Assembly (NCBI GenBank): GCA_016713085.1
Contig: JADJPV010000001.1
Coordinates: 1,509,001-1,573,000, forward strand
Length of the DNA stretch: 64,000 nucleotides
Direction of reading: 5' to 3'
From: Chitinophagaceae bacterium
GTDB taxonomy: Bacteria > Bacteroidota > Bacteroidia > Chitinophagales > Chitinophagaceae
A program made the translations under genes and the position numbers. A model generated the notes under the pieces. It ran no database searches, was not told the origin of the DNA, and was given only the letters and a program-made list of their open reading frames with translations. Numbering within the stretch: position 1 is the first letter of the stretch; each line of letters begins with the position of its first letter. Below, piece by piece: positions 43,667 to 50,397 of this stretch.

Positions 43667-44228
43667 TTATACTCTCAGCAAACCACGGAAACCCCTCGCA
43701 GCATAATAAGAATCTGCTCCATTGTGATAAAGAAAGATTGTATCATAGCGCCGGTCGCAAAAAAGAGCACCACCCAGTTTTCTGATGGCAGCAGGAGTTT
43801 TTACCCAGCTCGATGTTTTTAAATCGAATTTCCCAAGCTTCTGCAGCTCTTTGTATTGTTCTTCCGTTAAAAGCTCAATGCCCATGTCGGCTGCCATATT
43901 CATGGCACTGTCCTGCGGTTTATGTTCTTTTCTTTTTTCCAGTGCTTCATGATCGTAACAAATACTTCTCCGTTCTTTCGGACTTTCAGCAGAACAATCC
44001 ATGAAAATATATTCACCCGATTTTTTATCAAGCCCAACAACATCCGGTTCGCCACCGGTGCTTTCCATTGCATTGAGCGACCACAGTTTTTCATCCATCC
44101 CGCTTAAGCGGGACTGTACCTTAGCCCACTCAATTCCCTTATGGAGGCTCATGTTTTTTTCAAAACGGGCTTTCAGCGTTTTGAGTAACTCTTTTTTTTG
44201 GAGTTTTTATCAAACGAATTTGTCAGCA
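43667..44228 (-). CDS. DUF4256 family protein, N-terminus probably frameshifted
   Basis: The clean frame from the ATG at 44152 encodes 161 residues with the DUF4256 pattern: HKGIEWAKVQSRL, KLWSLNAMESTGGEPDVVG, YIFMDCSAESPKERRSICYD and the ending YAARGFRGLLRV. Family members have about 25 more residues in front. In frame, ELLKTLKARFEKN precedes the ATG with no start codon. Removing one A from an eight-A run of the coding strand (44192-44199) joins it to MLTNSFDKNSKK from a TTG at 44228. So the real gene probably starts near 44228. Function unknown. Confidence 0.75.
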
Positions 44229-44241
44229 AATTAGTTAAACA

Positions 44242-44733
44242 CTAAACATGCTGATCAAAAAGAAGCTGATTACCATCGGGGTCAGCAATCATAAAGCTGG
44301 CCGGCCCTTTCGTTTTTTCATCAGCTTCAAGTGAAAATTGAATTCCTTTGCTTTTCAGCTTTCGCTGAATTTCCCGCACATCTTCAAAACTTTCTAATTT
44401 AACGGCATTTTCATCCCAGCCGGGATTAAACGTTAAGATCGTTTTTTCAAACATTCCGTAAAACAATCCGATCAGCGAATTACCGTTTTTCATGATCAGG
44501 TAATTCTGTTTCAGATCGCCTGCAAAAACAATAAACCCCAGGGCTTCATAAAATTGTTTTGATGCAGCAAGATCTTTTACATTCAAACTCACTGAAAAGG
44601 CACCGAGCTTCATATTGTCTGCTGTATTCAAAAAGCTCCCGCCCGGCAATGCAAATGAGTTAACTTTTGCAAAACCCATACCGGCAATAGCGAATCCAAT
44701 TTTCATCAGCCAGTTTCTTCTGTTCTGTTGCAT
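44242..44733 (-). CDS. VOC-family protein with twin-arginine-like signal
   Basis: Protein of 163 residues. The N-terminus MQQNRRNWLMKIGFAIAGMG has a twin arginine followed by a hydrophobic segment, suggesting Tat export. The VOC (glyoxalase/bleomycin-resistance) domain spans about 45-160: LGAFSVSLNVKDLAASKQFY, VRAIQRKLKSKG-like VREIQRKLKSKGI and FMIADPDGNQLLFDQH. The final glutamate/aspartate-rich ending matches the metal-binding pattern of the family, but no substrate can be proposed. Immediately upstream lies the first copy of the accessory-region repeat. Confidence 0.85.
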   Translation of the reverse strand: MQQNRRNWLMKIGFAIAGMGFAKVNSFALPGGSFLNTADNMKLGAFSVSLNVKDLAASKQFYEALGFIVFAGDLKQNYLIMKNGNSLIGLFYGMFEKTILTFNPGWDENAVKLESFEDVREIQRKLKSKGIQFSLEADEKTKGPASFMIADPDGNQLLFDQHV

Positions 44734-44785
44734 AGCATTTTGGTTTAAGGTGATTGTTTAAATAAAATGGAGGGGTATCAGAGAA

Positions 44786-44852
44786 AGGGCAGGACTCTTA
44801 TTGAATGTACAAAAGTTTACGCTTTTTTGTAAACCGGTTTCAGGCAAGACAC
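44786..44852 (+). repeat. intergenic accessory-region repeat, copy 1
   Basis: Starts with GGGCAGGACT and contains TTGAATGTACAAAAGTTTAC, then GTAAAC pairing with GTTTAC, TTTCAGG and GAGACA-like AAGACA. It is about 80 percent identical (by eye) to 47414-47500. It lies between the VOC gene and the parE remnant. The 174 bases between 44734 and 44907 hold no gene. Confidence 0.6.
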
Positions 44853-44907
44853 ATACTTTATGATTTTGGTTGGCGGGACACCAACCGATAAATAAAAGGC
44901 AGTTGTT

Positions 44908-45207
44908 CTATTCCTGAATTCGATTTTTCAAATCCATTCTGCCATGCAGTATTCTTGCAACTTCAATTCCTGTTCCTTTGGCTTTTCTGTAAAATATGAT
45001 GTGTCGTCCTGCTTTAAATCCTGGAATTTCTGCATTGATTTCCGGATAAGATTTTCCTGAAATATTTCCGTCTGCTAAATCCTGGCAACTGTCCAAAAGC
45101 ATGTAGTAGTATTTTTCTGCCTGGAGTTCTGACCAGGCTTCATAGGTTTAGTTCCATATTTTAGAAAGGTCTTCTACTGCTTTATTAGAAAGGGAGTGCT
45201 TAGCCAT
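44908..45207 (-). pseudogene. parE: ParE/RelE-type toxin with premature stop codon
   Basis: Overlaps the end of parD by 8 bases, as in parDE operons. From the ATG at 45207 the reading is MAKHSLSNKAVEDLSKIWN, then TAA at codon 20 (45150-45148), then TYEAWSELQAEKYYYM and the rest of a normal ParE (ADGNISGKSYPEINAEIPGF, GRHIIFYRKAKGTGIEVARI). A single base change (TAT or TAC to TAA) would explain it; the frame is otherwise intact over 99 codons. ParE toxins poison gyrase. This copy should be inactive unless the stop is misread or a sequencing error. Confidence 0.85.
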
Positions 45208-45451
45208 TTTTTTTCTTTGCGGATTTTAATTTTGCGAGATGTTTCTCAGGATTAAAATTTTTAACAAATCCGCTTTCAAAGCCATCCTCAATAGCTTTTC
45301 GAAGAGCAATTATTTTAGTTTCTTCCTCTTCCAGTAAACGAAGCCCGGCCCGTATAACTTCACTGGCATTTTTAAATCTGCCGGTAGATACTTTGTTATC
45401 CACAAAAGTTTCAAAATGATCGCCCAATGAAATTGAAGTATTTCGCCCCAT
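45200..45451 (-). CDS. parD: ParD-type ribbon-helix-helix antitoxin
   Basis: Antitoxin of 83 residues. The ribbon-helix-helix domain is at the N-terminus (NTSISLGDHFETFVDNKVST, then GRFKNASEVIRAGLRLLEEE), and the C-terminal tail (KAIEDGFESGFVKNFNPEKHL) would neutralise ParE. Typical length. It is translationally coupled to parE by an 8-base overlap. A perfect 15-base palindrome 16 bases upstream of the ATG is a likely operator. The toxin partner carries a nonsense codon, so parD is now probably a solitary antitoxin. Confidence 0.9.
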   Translation of the reverse strand: MGRNTSISLGDHFETFVDNKVSTGRFKNASEVIRAGLRLLEEEETKIIALRKAIEDGFESGFVKNFNPEKHLAKLKSAKKKNG

Positions 45452-45466
45452 AGATTTTTATAAAGG

Positions 45467-45481
45467 TACCAAAATTTGGTA
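45467..45481. promoter_or_regulatory. palindromic operator upstream of parD
   Basis: TACCAAA-A-TTTGGTA is a perfect inverted repeat of 7 bases each side. It overlaps a -7-like box (TACCTTTA on the minus strand, one mismatch) and is where ParD autorepression would act. Confidence 0.6.
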
Positions 45482-45509
45482 ATTTAAATTCCTTTTTGGA
45501 GAGGTAAAA

Positions 45510-45711
45510 CACAACGGACACGGCTTGGCGATGTGGCGGTATTTGAAAATCGTCAGCCCGTAACCGCTGCTAAATTAATAAATAAAAGTTCATTGTTTAT
45601 TCTATTGCTCGGCTTTATTCGTCGGCTGGAACTGAAGCCGAATAGCGAACAAAAAGTTGAGAATATATTTGTCGCCCAGCCATATTACCAAACCGAGTGT
45701 TGCCTGCAGTT
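45510..45711 (+). repeat. intergenic accessory-region repeat, copy 2 (divergent)
   Basis: About 200 bases with no gene. It begins ACAACGGACACGGCTTGGCG, clearly related to CAACGGGCAGGGCTTAGCG at 47414, and further on has TCAGCCCGTAACCGCTG and TTTATTCGTCGGCT, matching TCAGCCCGATATGCCGCTG and TTTATTCGTCAGCC at 47545-47600. It ends with GTTGCCTGCA (45699-45708), which recurs inverted at 47407-47416. Confidence 0.55.
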
Positions 45712-46170
45712 TTATTTGAAGATTCGTTTGTCAAATGGGAATTTGTCAGTTTCTATAATTTTTATTCGTTTGAAATCTGAGTGATTAGGATTAATAAGCA
45801 GATTGTAATCTCCTTGGGTCACTGCTGATGGGATTTGAAGAACACAAAATTTATTGTCAGCAATAAACTGGTCACCTATTGCTTGTGTTGTTGAAGGATG
45901 AGGGAATGTATTCCAATCAGTCGGTAAATCGGAGATATTTAGTTTTACAAGTGATATGTCGTCAGGAATGAAAATGCTTATCATCATATAGTCGCTTGGG
46001 AGTGTTGCTAAAGTAAAATGAACGGCTACTTCAGCCATTGCCAATGACCTGTTGCTTGCAGTATAAATAAGCTCTACTCCAATTGAATTCCATCTTGCTC
46101 CTTTAAGTGCTGCACCTTTACCGGACAACGTTGCTGCAAACTTTTCTCTTGATAACCTGTATGCTTCCAT
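45712..46170 (-). CDS. RES-domain toxin (NAD+-degrading type)
   Basis: Protein of 152 residues of the RES family, named after conserved Arg, Glu and Ser. Here these are in YRLSREKF and KGARWNSIG (Arg), SLAMAEVAVH (Glu) and LQIPSAV (Ser). Characterised RES toxins degrade NAD+ and are held in check by a partner antitoxin of the Xre/DUF2384 type. Such a partner lies directly upstream (46171-46689) with no gap. This is a type II toxin-antitoxin pair inside the accessory region. The frame is intact. Confidence 0.88.
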   Translation of the reverse strand: MEAYRLSREKFAATLSGKGAALKGARWNSIGVELIYTASNRSLAMAEVAVHFTLATLPSDYMMISIFIPDDISLVKLNISDLPTDWNTFPHPSTTQAIGDQFIADNKFCVLQIPSAVTQGDYNLLINPNHSDFKRIKIIETDKFPFDKRIFK

Positions 46171-46689
46171 TTAGGATAGTATTCCGTAATTAATTCTTGT
46201 TAACTCACTTATTACTAATTCCTTTCCATATGAATCTTTTAAAAGTTCTAATGGCTTCAAATTGCCTAACGAAAAATTAGGTGTTTCTAACCATAGTTTA
46301 AACTTTTCCATATCGCCAAATACATCAAGCCCAACATTAGTAACTTCTGCCATTTCAATAATCTTCTCTGACTGAATGGATTTAAAACTCTTTGAAGTTT
46401 GCTTATACCTTTGAAGTGATTTTGTAGAAATATCTAAAAAGTCTGCCCAATTATCATCCGTAAATGGCGTAAAGTGTTGAATTAAGTTAAACAAAGAATA
46501 AGGTACACCCTCTCTGATTATGAAAATCATAAGCATTTTATTGGAGAGAAAGTCTGAATAGGTAATCTCTTTTGTATTAGATATAAACTTTTTGTCAAAT
46601 CTTGAACGCTTGACTATATTTGAAATTTCTTTGTCAAGCCTTGTTGTAATATTTGTTGGTGCGGTTGCCATAATATTTAATTTAGACAT
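46171..46689 (-). CDS. Xre/MbcA/ParS-type antitoxin of the RES toxin
   Basis: Antitoxin of 172 residues. A helix-turn-helix-like region is in ISTKSLQRYKQTSKSFKSI, and the toxin-binding (DUF2384) domain follows: EMAEVTNVGLDVFGDMEKF, KLWLETPNFSLGNLKPLELL, ending SELTRINYGIL. That second half is the diagnostic part. The start may be 46689 or the internal ATG at 46671 (MATAPTN). It ends exactly where the RES toxin begins. A promoter was not identified in the 130 bases upstream. Confidence 0.88.
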   Translation of the reverse strand: MSKLNIMATAPTNITTRLDKEISNIVKRSRFDKKFISNTKEITYSDFLSNKMLMIFIIREGVPYSLFNLIQHFTPFTDDNWADFLDISTKSLQRYKQTSKSFKSIQSEKIIEMAEVTNVGLDVFGDMEKFKLWLETPNFSLGNLKPLELLKDSYGKELVISELTRINYGILS

Positions 46690-46818
46690 TTGTCCCCAAA
46701 TTTAAGACAAATTTCCAGCCAAAACAAATTTTCTTTTGTTAATTCTTCGGGCATGAAGGGGTATCGCAACAAAATAGCAGACAGCGTTAGGTATTTGTTG
46801 AATTGACTGCAATAATAC
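46690..46818. other. spacer between Xre antitoxin and GNAT genes
   Basis: No gene. The minus strand reads ACCTAAC followed by GCTGTCTGC, a first-core pattern (RYYYAAC) of integron attC sites, but no matching GTTRRRY was found within 100 bases, so an attC call is not supported. Confidence 0.3.
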
Positions 46819-47388
46819 TTAGTTAATGAGCCTTAGTTTATACACAAGTCTTTCACCGTTTTTTTCTGTTTCTTTTATTTCAAATTCAAAGGAGTCTAAT
46901 ATTTTTATTGATGAAATATTGTCTTTGTCAACCAGGGCATAGACTTCTTCAACGTCCATGAGTTGTAAGTATTGTAACAAGTTAGAGATTGCAGATGTCA
47001 TAAGTCCCTTTCCTCGATGTTGTTTATTTAACCAAAAGTCAATACTCCATTCGTTAAGTCCTGATGAAGAAATAGGTGAGTTTAGCATGATATATCCTAA
47101 AGGAAATTTGTCACGGATAGACCTGATTGAATAAAGAATACCATTATGCAATATCATTCTTTGGATATATTCATTCAGTTTAGTTTTCGCTTCTTCTTCT
47201 GTCGCAACATAAGCCCCTGGTAAATATTTTTTGACACCGTCGTCTTGACTGTTAAACCAATAAAGCATTGCTTCACTGTCTAAAGCTTCGGTAAAAATGG
47301 GTGTCATTACATAATTGTGCGGAATGTCAATATTCCGTATTTGCTCAAAAATGTCAGAGTTTGCTTTTAGATGTTCAATAAATGGCAT
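46819..47388 (-). CDS. GNAT-family N-acetyltransferase
   Basis: Acetyltransferase of 189 residues of the RimJ/RimL-like GNAT group. The acetyl-CoA pyrophosphate loop is visible in NKQHRGKGLMTSAISNLLQY (R/QxxGxG/A pattern: QHRGKG), followed by the strand MDVEEVYALVDKDNISSIKI and the typical ending SFEFEIKETEKNGERLVYKL. Acceptor unknown; ribosomal protein acetylation or drug modification are possible. It lies in the accessory block together with the RES/Xre pair, upstream of repeat copy 3. Orientation is the same as its neighbours. Confidence 0.88.
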   Translation of the reverse strand: MPFIEHLKANSDIFEQIRNIDIPHNYVMTPIFTEALDSEAMLYWFNSQDDGVKKYLPGAYVATEEEAKTKLNEYIQRMILHNGILYSIRSIRDKFPLGYIMLNSPISSSGLNEWSIDFWLNKQHRGKGLMTSAISNLLQYLQLMDVEEVYALVDKDNISSIKILDSFEFEIKETEKNGERLVYKLRLIN

Positions 47389-47406
47389 AGGCGGTTGTTA
47401 AATAAT

Positions 47407-47620
47407 TGCAGGCAACGGGCAGGGCTTAGCGAAGGCGGGGCATTGTTGTTGAATGTCCATAAGTTTACTTTTTTGTGTAAACCTATTTCAGGACGAGACA
47501 ATATGAAGATGAAAATATATTTTGCTGCACATCTGTGTTCGGTCAGCCCGATATGCCGCTGATAGTAGCACTAAGATGAGGATTTATTCGTCAGCCAGCA
47601 TAGCAGCAAACCCCATCCTA
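47407..47620 (+). repeat. intergenic accessory-region repeat, copy 3
   Basis: TGCAGGCAAC (47407-47416) is the inverted form of 45699-45708. Next come CAACGGGCAGGGCTTAGCG, then TTGAATGTCCATAAGTTTAC with GTAAAC, TTTCAGG and GAGACA (47449-47500), then TCAGCCCGATATGCCGCTG and TTTATTCGTCAGCC. It combines parts of copy 1 and copy 2. It lies between the GNAT gene and the IS110 leader; no gene is supported here. Confidence 0.6.
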
Positions 47621-47674
47621 TGTTTACAATTGAATAAATTTATAGAGCGAGGAAACAATCAATTTCGAAAGAAC

Positions 47675-47881
47675 AAAGGGCGGAGTAAGACCGTAAAACC
47701 CAATAGGCCATCAGCCTTTCTAACATGAAAGTCACCGCCCCTTTTCTTACCCGATGCTGAACAGTTCAACAAGCTTACAGTAAAAGCCTGCATTAGGATA
47801 GATAGCACAGAGTAAGGTTGTTCTTCCGTTTGTTTTTTCCCTGTTTAAAATTACAATCATCACATCAAAAAAAAAACGGTT
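47675..47881 (+). ncRNA. possible IS110 bridge RNA
   Basis: Structured leader of the transposase. GGGCGG (47678-47683) pairs with CCGCCC (47735-47740), AGGC with GCCT (47705-47717), and TTTC with GAAA. GTAAGA (47685-47690) could also pair with TCTTAC (47745-47750), which would form a crossing (pseudoknot) helix. The stretch ACCGTAAAA (47690-47698) is repeated at the transposase stop codon (48853-48861), as expected if an internal loop matches the right end. Bridge RNAs from the left end are known for IS110-group elements; that this RNA is one is inference. Confidence 0.45.
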
Positions 47882-48859
47882 ATGGAAACAAAAAAATTAT
47901 GCTGCGGCATTGATGTTTCACACAGCACGCTGGATGTTTGTTACCAAAACAATTTAGGCGAACTCTTTCACCTGCAGGTGGGCAACAACAACCAGGGCTT
48001 TGCAAAAATTCTGGAACATACAGGAGTTGGTTATCATTTTGTAATGGAAGCAACGGGAGTGTATTACATCCGGCTGGCTTTTTATTTACATCACCGTGGT
48101 TGTGAACTAAGTGTTGTAAATGCGATTGCCATTAAGCGTTACATACAAATGCACCTGGAGCGAAACAAGACCGATAAGAAAGATGCTGCGTGGATCTGCC
48201 GCTATGCCATAGAGCAGCAGCCAGCCTACTGGCAAATGCCCGACAGTGCTTACTTTGAGAGTAAGCAGCTGTACAATACAATAAGAGAATATACCGAACA
48301 GATTAAGCGTTTTCATAACCAGTTACACAGTTTGGGTTTACTTCCTGTACCGAGCAGAGACACGATTAAATCGATTGAAAAAGTAATTGAGAGTATGAAA
48401 AAGGAAATCAAACAGCTGGAACAAAAACTGCAGGTGTTGCTTGAGCAATGGCAACCCGATCAGTTGAAAAACGTAAGCAGCATCAAAGGAATCGGTAAAC
48501 GGGCAGCAGCGATGCTGATCGTGTTTACACAAGGATTTAAACACACAGAGAACCACCGTCAACTGATCAGCTTTGCGGGCCTTGCGCCCACACAATACAG
48601 CAGCGGCAGCAGTATACAGGGCAAGCCGAGAATATACAAACGGGGAGGGAAAAACTTACGGGATGTGCTTTATATGTGCAGTATGAATGCAATGAAAACC
48701 AATGCAGCCTGCAAAGCACTTTATGAACGATTAAGAGCCAATGGTAAAACCGGAAAACAAGCCTTGATAGCAGTGTGTAATAAACTGTTGAAACAGGTAT
48801 TTGCAGTAGTGAAAAATAATACGATGTATCAACCAAACTATTGTTCAGCAAAACCGTAA
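47882..48859 (+). CDS. IS110-family transposase
   Basis: Transposase of 325 residues. The RuvC-like DEDD residues are D11 (GIDVS), E56 (MEATG), D98 and D101 (KTDKKDA). The C-terminal Tnp domain begins near 195 (VSSIKGIGKRAAAMLIVFTQ) and holds the serine pair in QYSSGSS (S240-S241), where the catalytic serine of the family lies. A coiled coil separates the two parts (about 160-190). The gene is intact, so the element may be active. Its leader probably encodes the guide RNA. It sits between repeat copy 3 and a convergent secreted-protein gene. Confidence 0.93.
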   Translation: METKKLCCGIDVSHSTLDVCYQNNLGELFHLQVGNNNQGFAKILEHTGVGYHFVMEATGVYYIRLAFYLHHRGCELSVVNAIAIKRYIQMHLERNKTDKKDAAWICRYAIEQQPAYWQMPDSAYFESKQLYNTIREYTEQIKRFHNQLHSLGLLPVPSRDTIKSIEKVIESMKKEIKQLEQKLQVLLEQWQPDQLKNVSSIKGIGKRAAAMLIVFTQGFKHTENHRQLISFAGLAPTQYSSGSSIQGKPRIYKRGGKNLRDVLYMCSMNAMKTNAACKALYERLRANGKTGKQALIAVCNKLLKQVFAVVKNNTMYQPNYCSAKP

Positions 48860-48865
48860 AAAAGA

Positions 48866-49624
48866 TCAAAATTTATTTGGTTTTTTACACAGTTCATGTT
48901 GGTAGCAGTTATTCGTCCACCACTTTTGAAGTTGCTCTTTTTTGGGAGCCCAATCTATTATCTCTTGCTTCATTGAACTTAAATATTTCGGTTTTATTCT
49001 ACTAATGTCTTCGTCTGTAAGTTGTTTAATTTTGTCGCTCTTATGAATTATGAAAGAGTTTATAATTTCAAAATATTTTTTCAATTGCTCTTCAATTTGA
49101 GCTTTACAATGGATTGAAAGATTTTGCTGAATCGAGTCTGTCCATTCATCAGGTATTTTAAAAGTATCAACAAATTGTTTGTCGAAATAAAAAAGCTGTG
49201 TCTCCTTATAATATTTCGGTGTGCTGCTAAAACCTTTTGGTGTCTTTTTTAATAAGCCTTTTTTTATTTGTGAATATTGAGAACTGTCTATAGGAAAAAA
49301 CCAAAAAAGAAAATTTGGATTTGGGTTGTTGTGTCCTGAAGAAAAATATATTTGTTGAGGTGTGACTGTCAAATAATATTCCCCATCATTGCAAATTGAG
49401 TTCCATTGAAAGCAAATTGGTCTATTGTTTGGGGCAACATATTTTAAGCGACTGTCTTTGCTTAAAATTCCTAAAACAGAATCATTTAAAGCGTCTTTCG
49501 GAAAATAGTAGTAGCCTTTTTTTTCAATACTATTTATAATTACTTGCCCTCCCTTTGTCTGCCCAAAAGCTGTAACTGTGAAAGTTAGAAAGGTCAATAT
49601 TGTTATTAGTAAACGGAATGTCAT
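48866..49624 (-). CDS. hypothetical secreted protein
   Basis: Protein of 252 residues. The ATG at 49624 gives a signal peptide (MTFRLLITILTFLTFTVTAF, then GQ). The rest is polar, with KGYYYFPKDALNDSVLGI, FFPIDSSQYSQIKKGLLKK and a charged C-terminus (WTNNCYQHELCKKPNKF). The frame upstream of 49624 lies inside repeat-like DNA and is not used. It ends 6 bases after the IS110 transposase stop in the convergent direction, so its last codons might come from the IS insertion. No family recognised. Confidence 0.7.
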   Translation of the reverse strand: MTFRLLITILTFLTFTVTAFGQTKGGQVIINSIEKKGYYYFPKDALNDSVLGILSKDSRLKYVAPNNRPICFQWNSICNDGEYYLTVTPQQIYFSSGHNNPNPNFLFWFFPIDSSQYSQIKKGLLKKTPKGFSSTPKYYKETQLFYFDKQFVDTFKIPDEWTDSIQQNLSIHCKAQIEEQLKKYFEIINSFIIHKSDKIKQLTDEDISRIKPKYLSSMKQEIIDWAPKKEQLQKWWTNNCYQHELCKKPNKF

Positions 49625-49634
49625 TTTATAATTG

Positions 49635-49660
49635 CTACCAACGAGCAGGGCTCCAAACCC
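49635..49660 (+). repeat. intergenic accessory-region motif, copy 4
   Basis: CCAACGAGCAGGGCT matches CAACGGGCAGGGCT of copy 3. In the gene direction both read AGCCCTGC, then CGTTG and GCAATTAT just before the start codon of a minus-strand gene. Confidence 0.5.
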
Positions 49661-49799
49661 AATGTTACCTGCATAGCCTTCGTCGCCTTGAATAGAAAAT
49701 ATGTGAAGTTGAAAAGTATTTTCTGTCTGCAAAATGTGTCCTCCGAAAAGTTTTTATATGAGCGGAAAACTTTTTTTATACTTAAAAAAAACGAAGTGA

Positions 49800-50048
49800 T
49801 TAAGCATTTAATTGCCATACTTTTTGATTGTCGGTTATCAAATTCGTTATACTTTTTTTTAACGCTGTATTTTCCTGAATTTCCCGTAAAGTCTCGCCAT
49901 GGCTTTCCATTAACTCTAACTCAAGCTTTACAATTTTTTTACTAAGGGTTTCAACTTTTATTTTCCTTAGAAAAAATGCAAACAGAAACGAAAGAATATT
50001 TGACACAAGAAATAAAAGTATTACTTCAATAAATGAAAGGTTTTCCAT
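49800..50048 (-). CDS. small membrane protein with coiled coil
   Basis: Protein of 82 residues with one N-terminal membrane helix (LSFIEVILLFLVSNILSFLF) and a charged helical tail (VETLSKKIVKLELELMESHG) likely to form a coiled coil. No family recognised. The codon use and the ATG start are acceptable, but it is short and has no context support beyond its orientation. The 175 bases between it and the upstream-numbered neighbour contain the motif of copy 4 and an A/T-rich hairpin. Confidence 0.45.
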   Translation of the reverse strand: MENLSFIEVILLFLVSNILSFLFAFFLRKIKVETLSKKIVKLELELMESHGETLREIQENTALKKSITNLITDNQKVWQLNA

Positions 50049-50142
50049 ATAAATATTACAATTTAGATATTAAAAGGTGAAAGGACGGAGTAATCCATCC
50101 TTTCAGTGTATGTGTATAACGCTTGAACCAAAACTATGCCTG

Positions 50143-50397
50143 TTACTTAAATATCACCTTGCTCAACGTGGTTTCATTATAATGTCTGCTTACAATTTTT
50201 AAAATATACACACCACTTGCAAGCCCTCCACTCTTATGGTTATCAACTGGTTGCTTTGAGCATTGGTTACAATTTTTGTATTTACTGTTCTGCCAGGCAT
50301 CAATTAATTGTAGGCGCTAATCACCTTTGCATTGCTTCCTAATTCTGCATTTACAAAATCACTTGCAGGGTTAGGGTAAATGTTAAATTTTTTTTCC
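50143..50397 (-). pseudogene. remains of a T9SS type A sorting domain
   Basis: Directly after the stop of the DUF11 protein, another frame reads KKFNIYPNPASDFVNAELGS, the hallmark IYPNP start of a type IX secretion C-terminal domain. It then reads NAKVISAYN, a stop, GRTVNTKIVTNAQSNQLITI, and in a third frame GGLASGVYILKIVSRHYN, ending KVIFK at 50145. So the domain is complete in content but broken by at least three shifts or stops within 250 bases. It would direct the upstream protein to the cell surface if repaired. Confidence 0.7.

Larger units (their letters stand above)
47640..48865 (+). mobile_element. IS110-family insertion sequence (approximate ends)
   Basis: The transposase gene at 47882-48859 is preceded by about 240 bases of non-coding DNA and is followed within a few bases by a convergent gene. 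IS110-group elements have a long left non-coding end, no inverted repeats and no target duplication, so the exact ends cannot be set from one copy. The limits given are estimates. Confidence 0.6.

Noticed and set aside
46690..46818. Integron attC site between the Xre and GNAT genes
   Set aside because: Only the ACCTAAC half-core is present; no GTTRRRY partner or integrase of the IntI type was seen.
49746..49777. AAAAGTTTT/AAAACTTTT hairpin with T tail as a terminator
   Set aside because: The T tail is on the plus strand, but no plus-strand gene lies upstream; on the minus strand the tail is missing.
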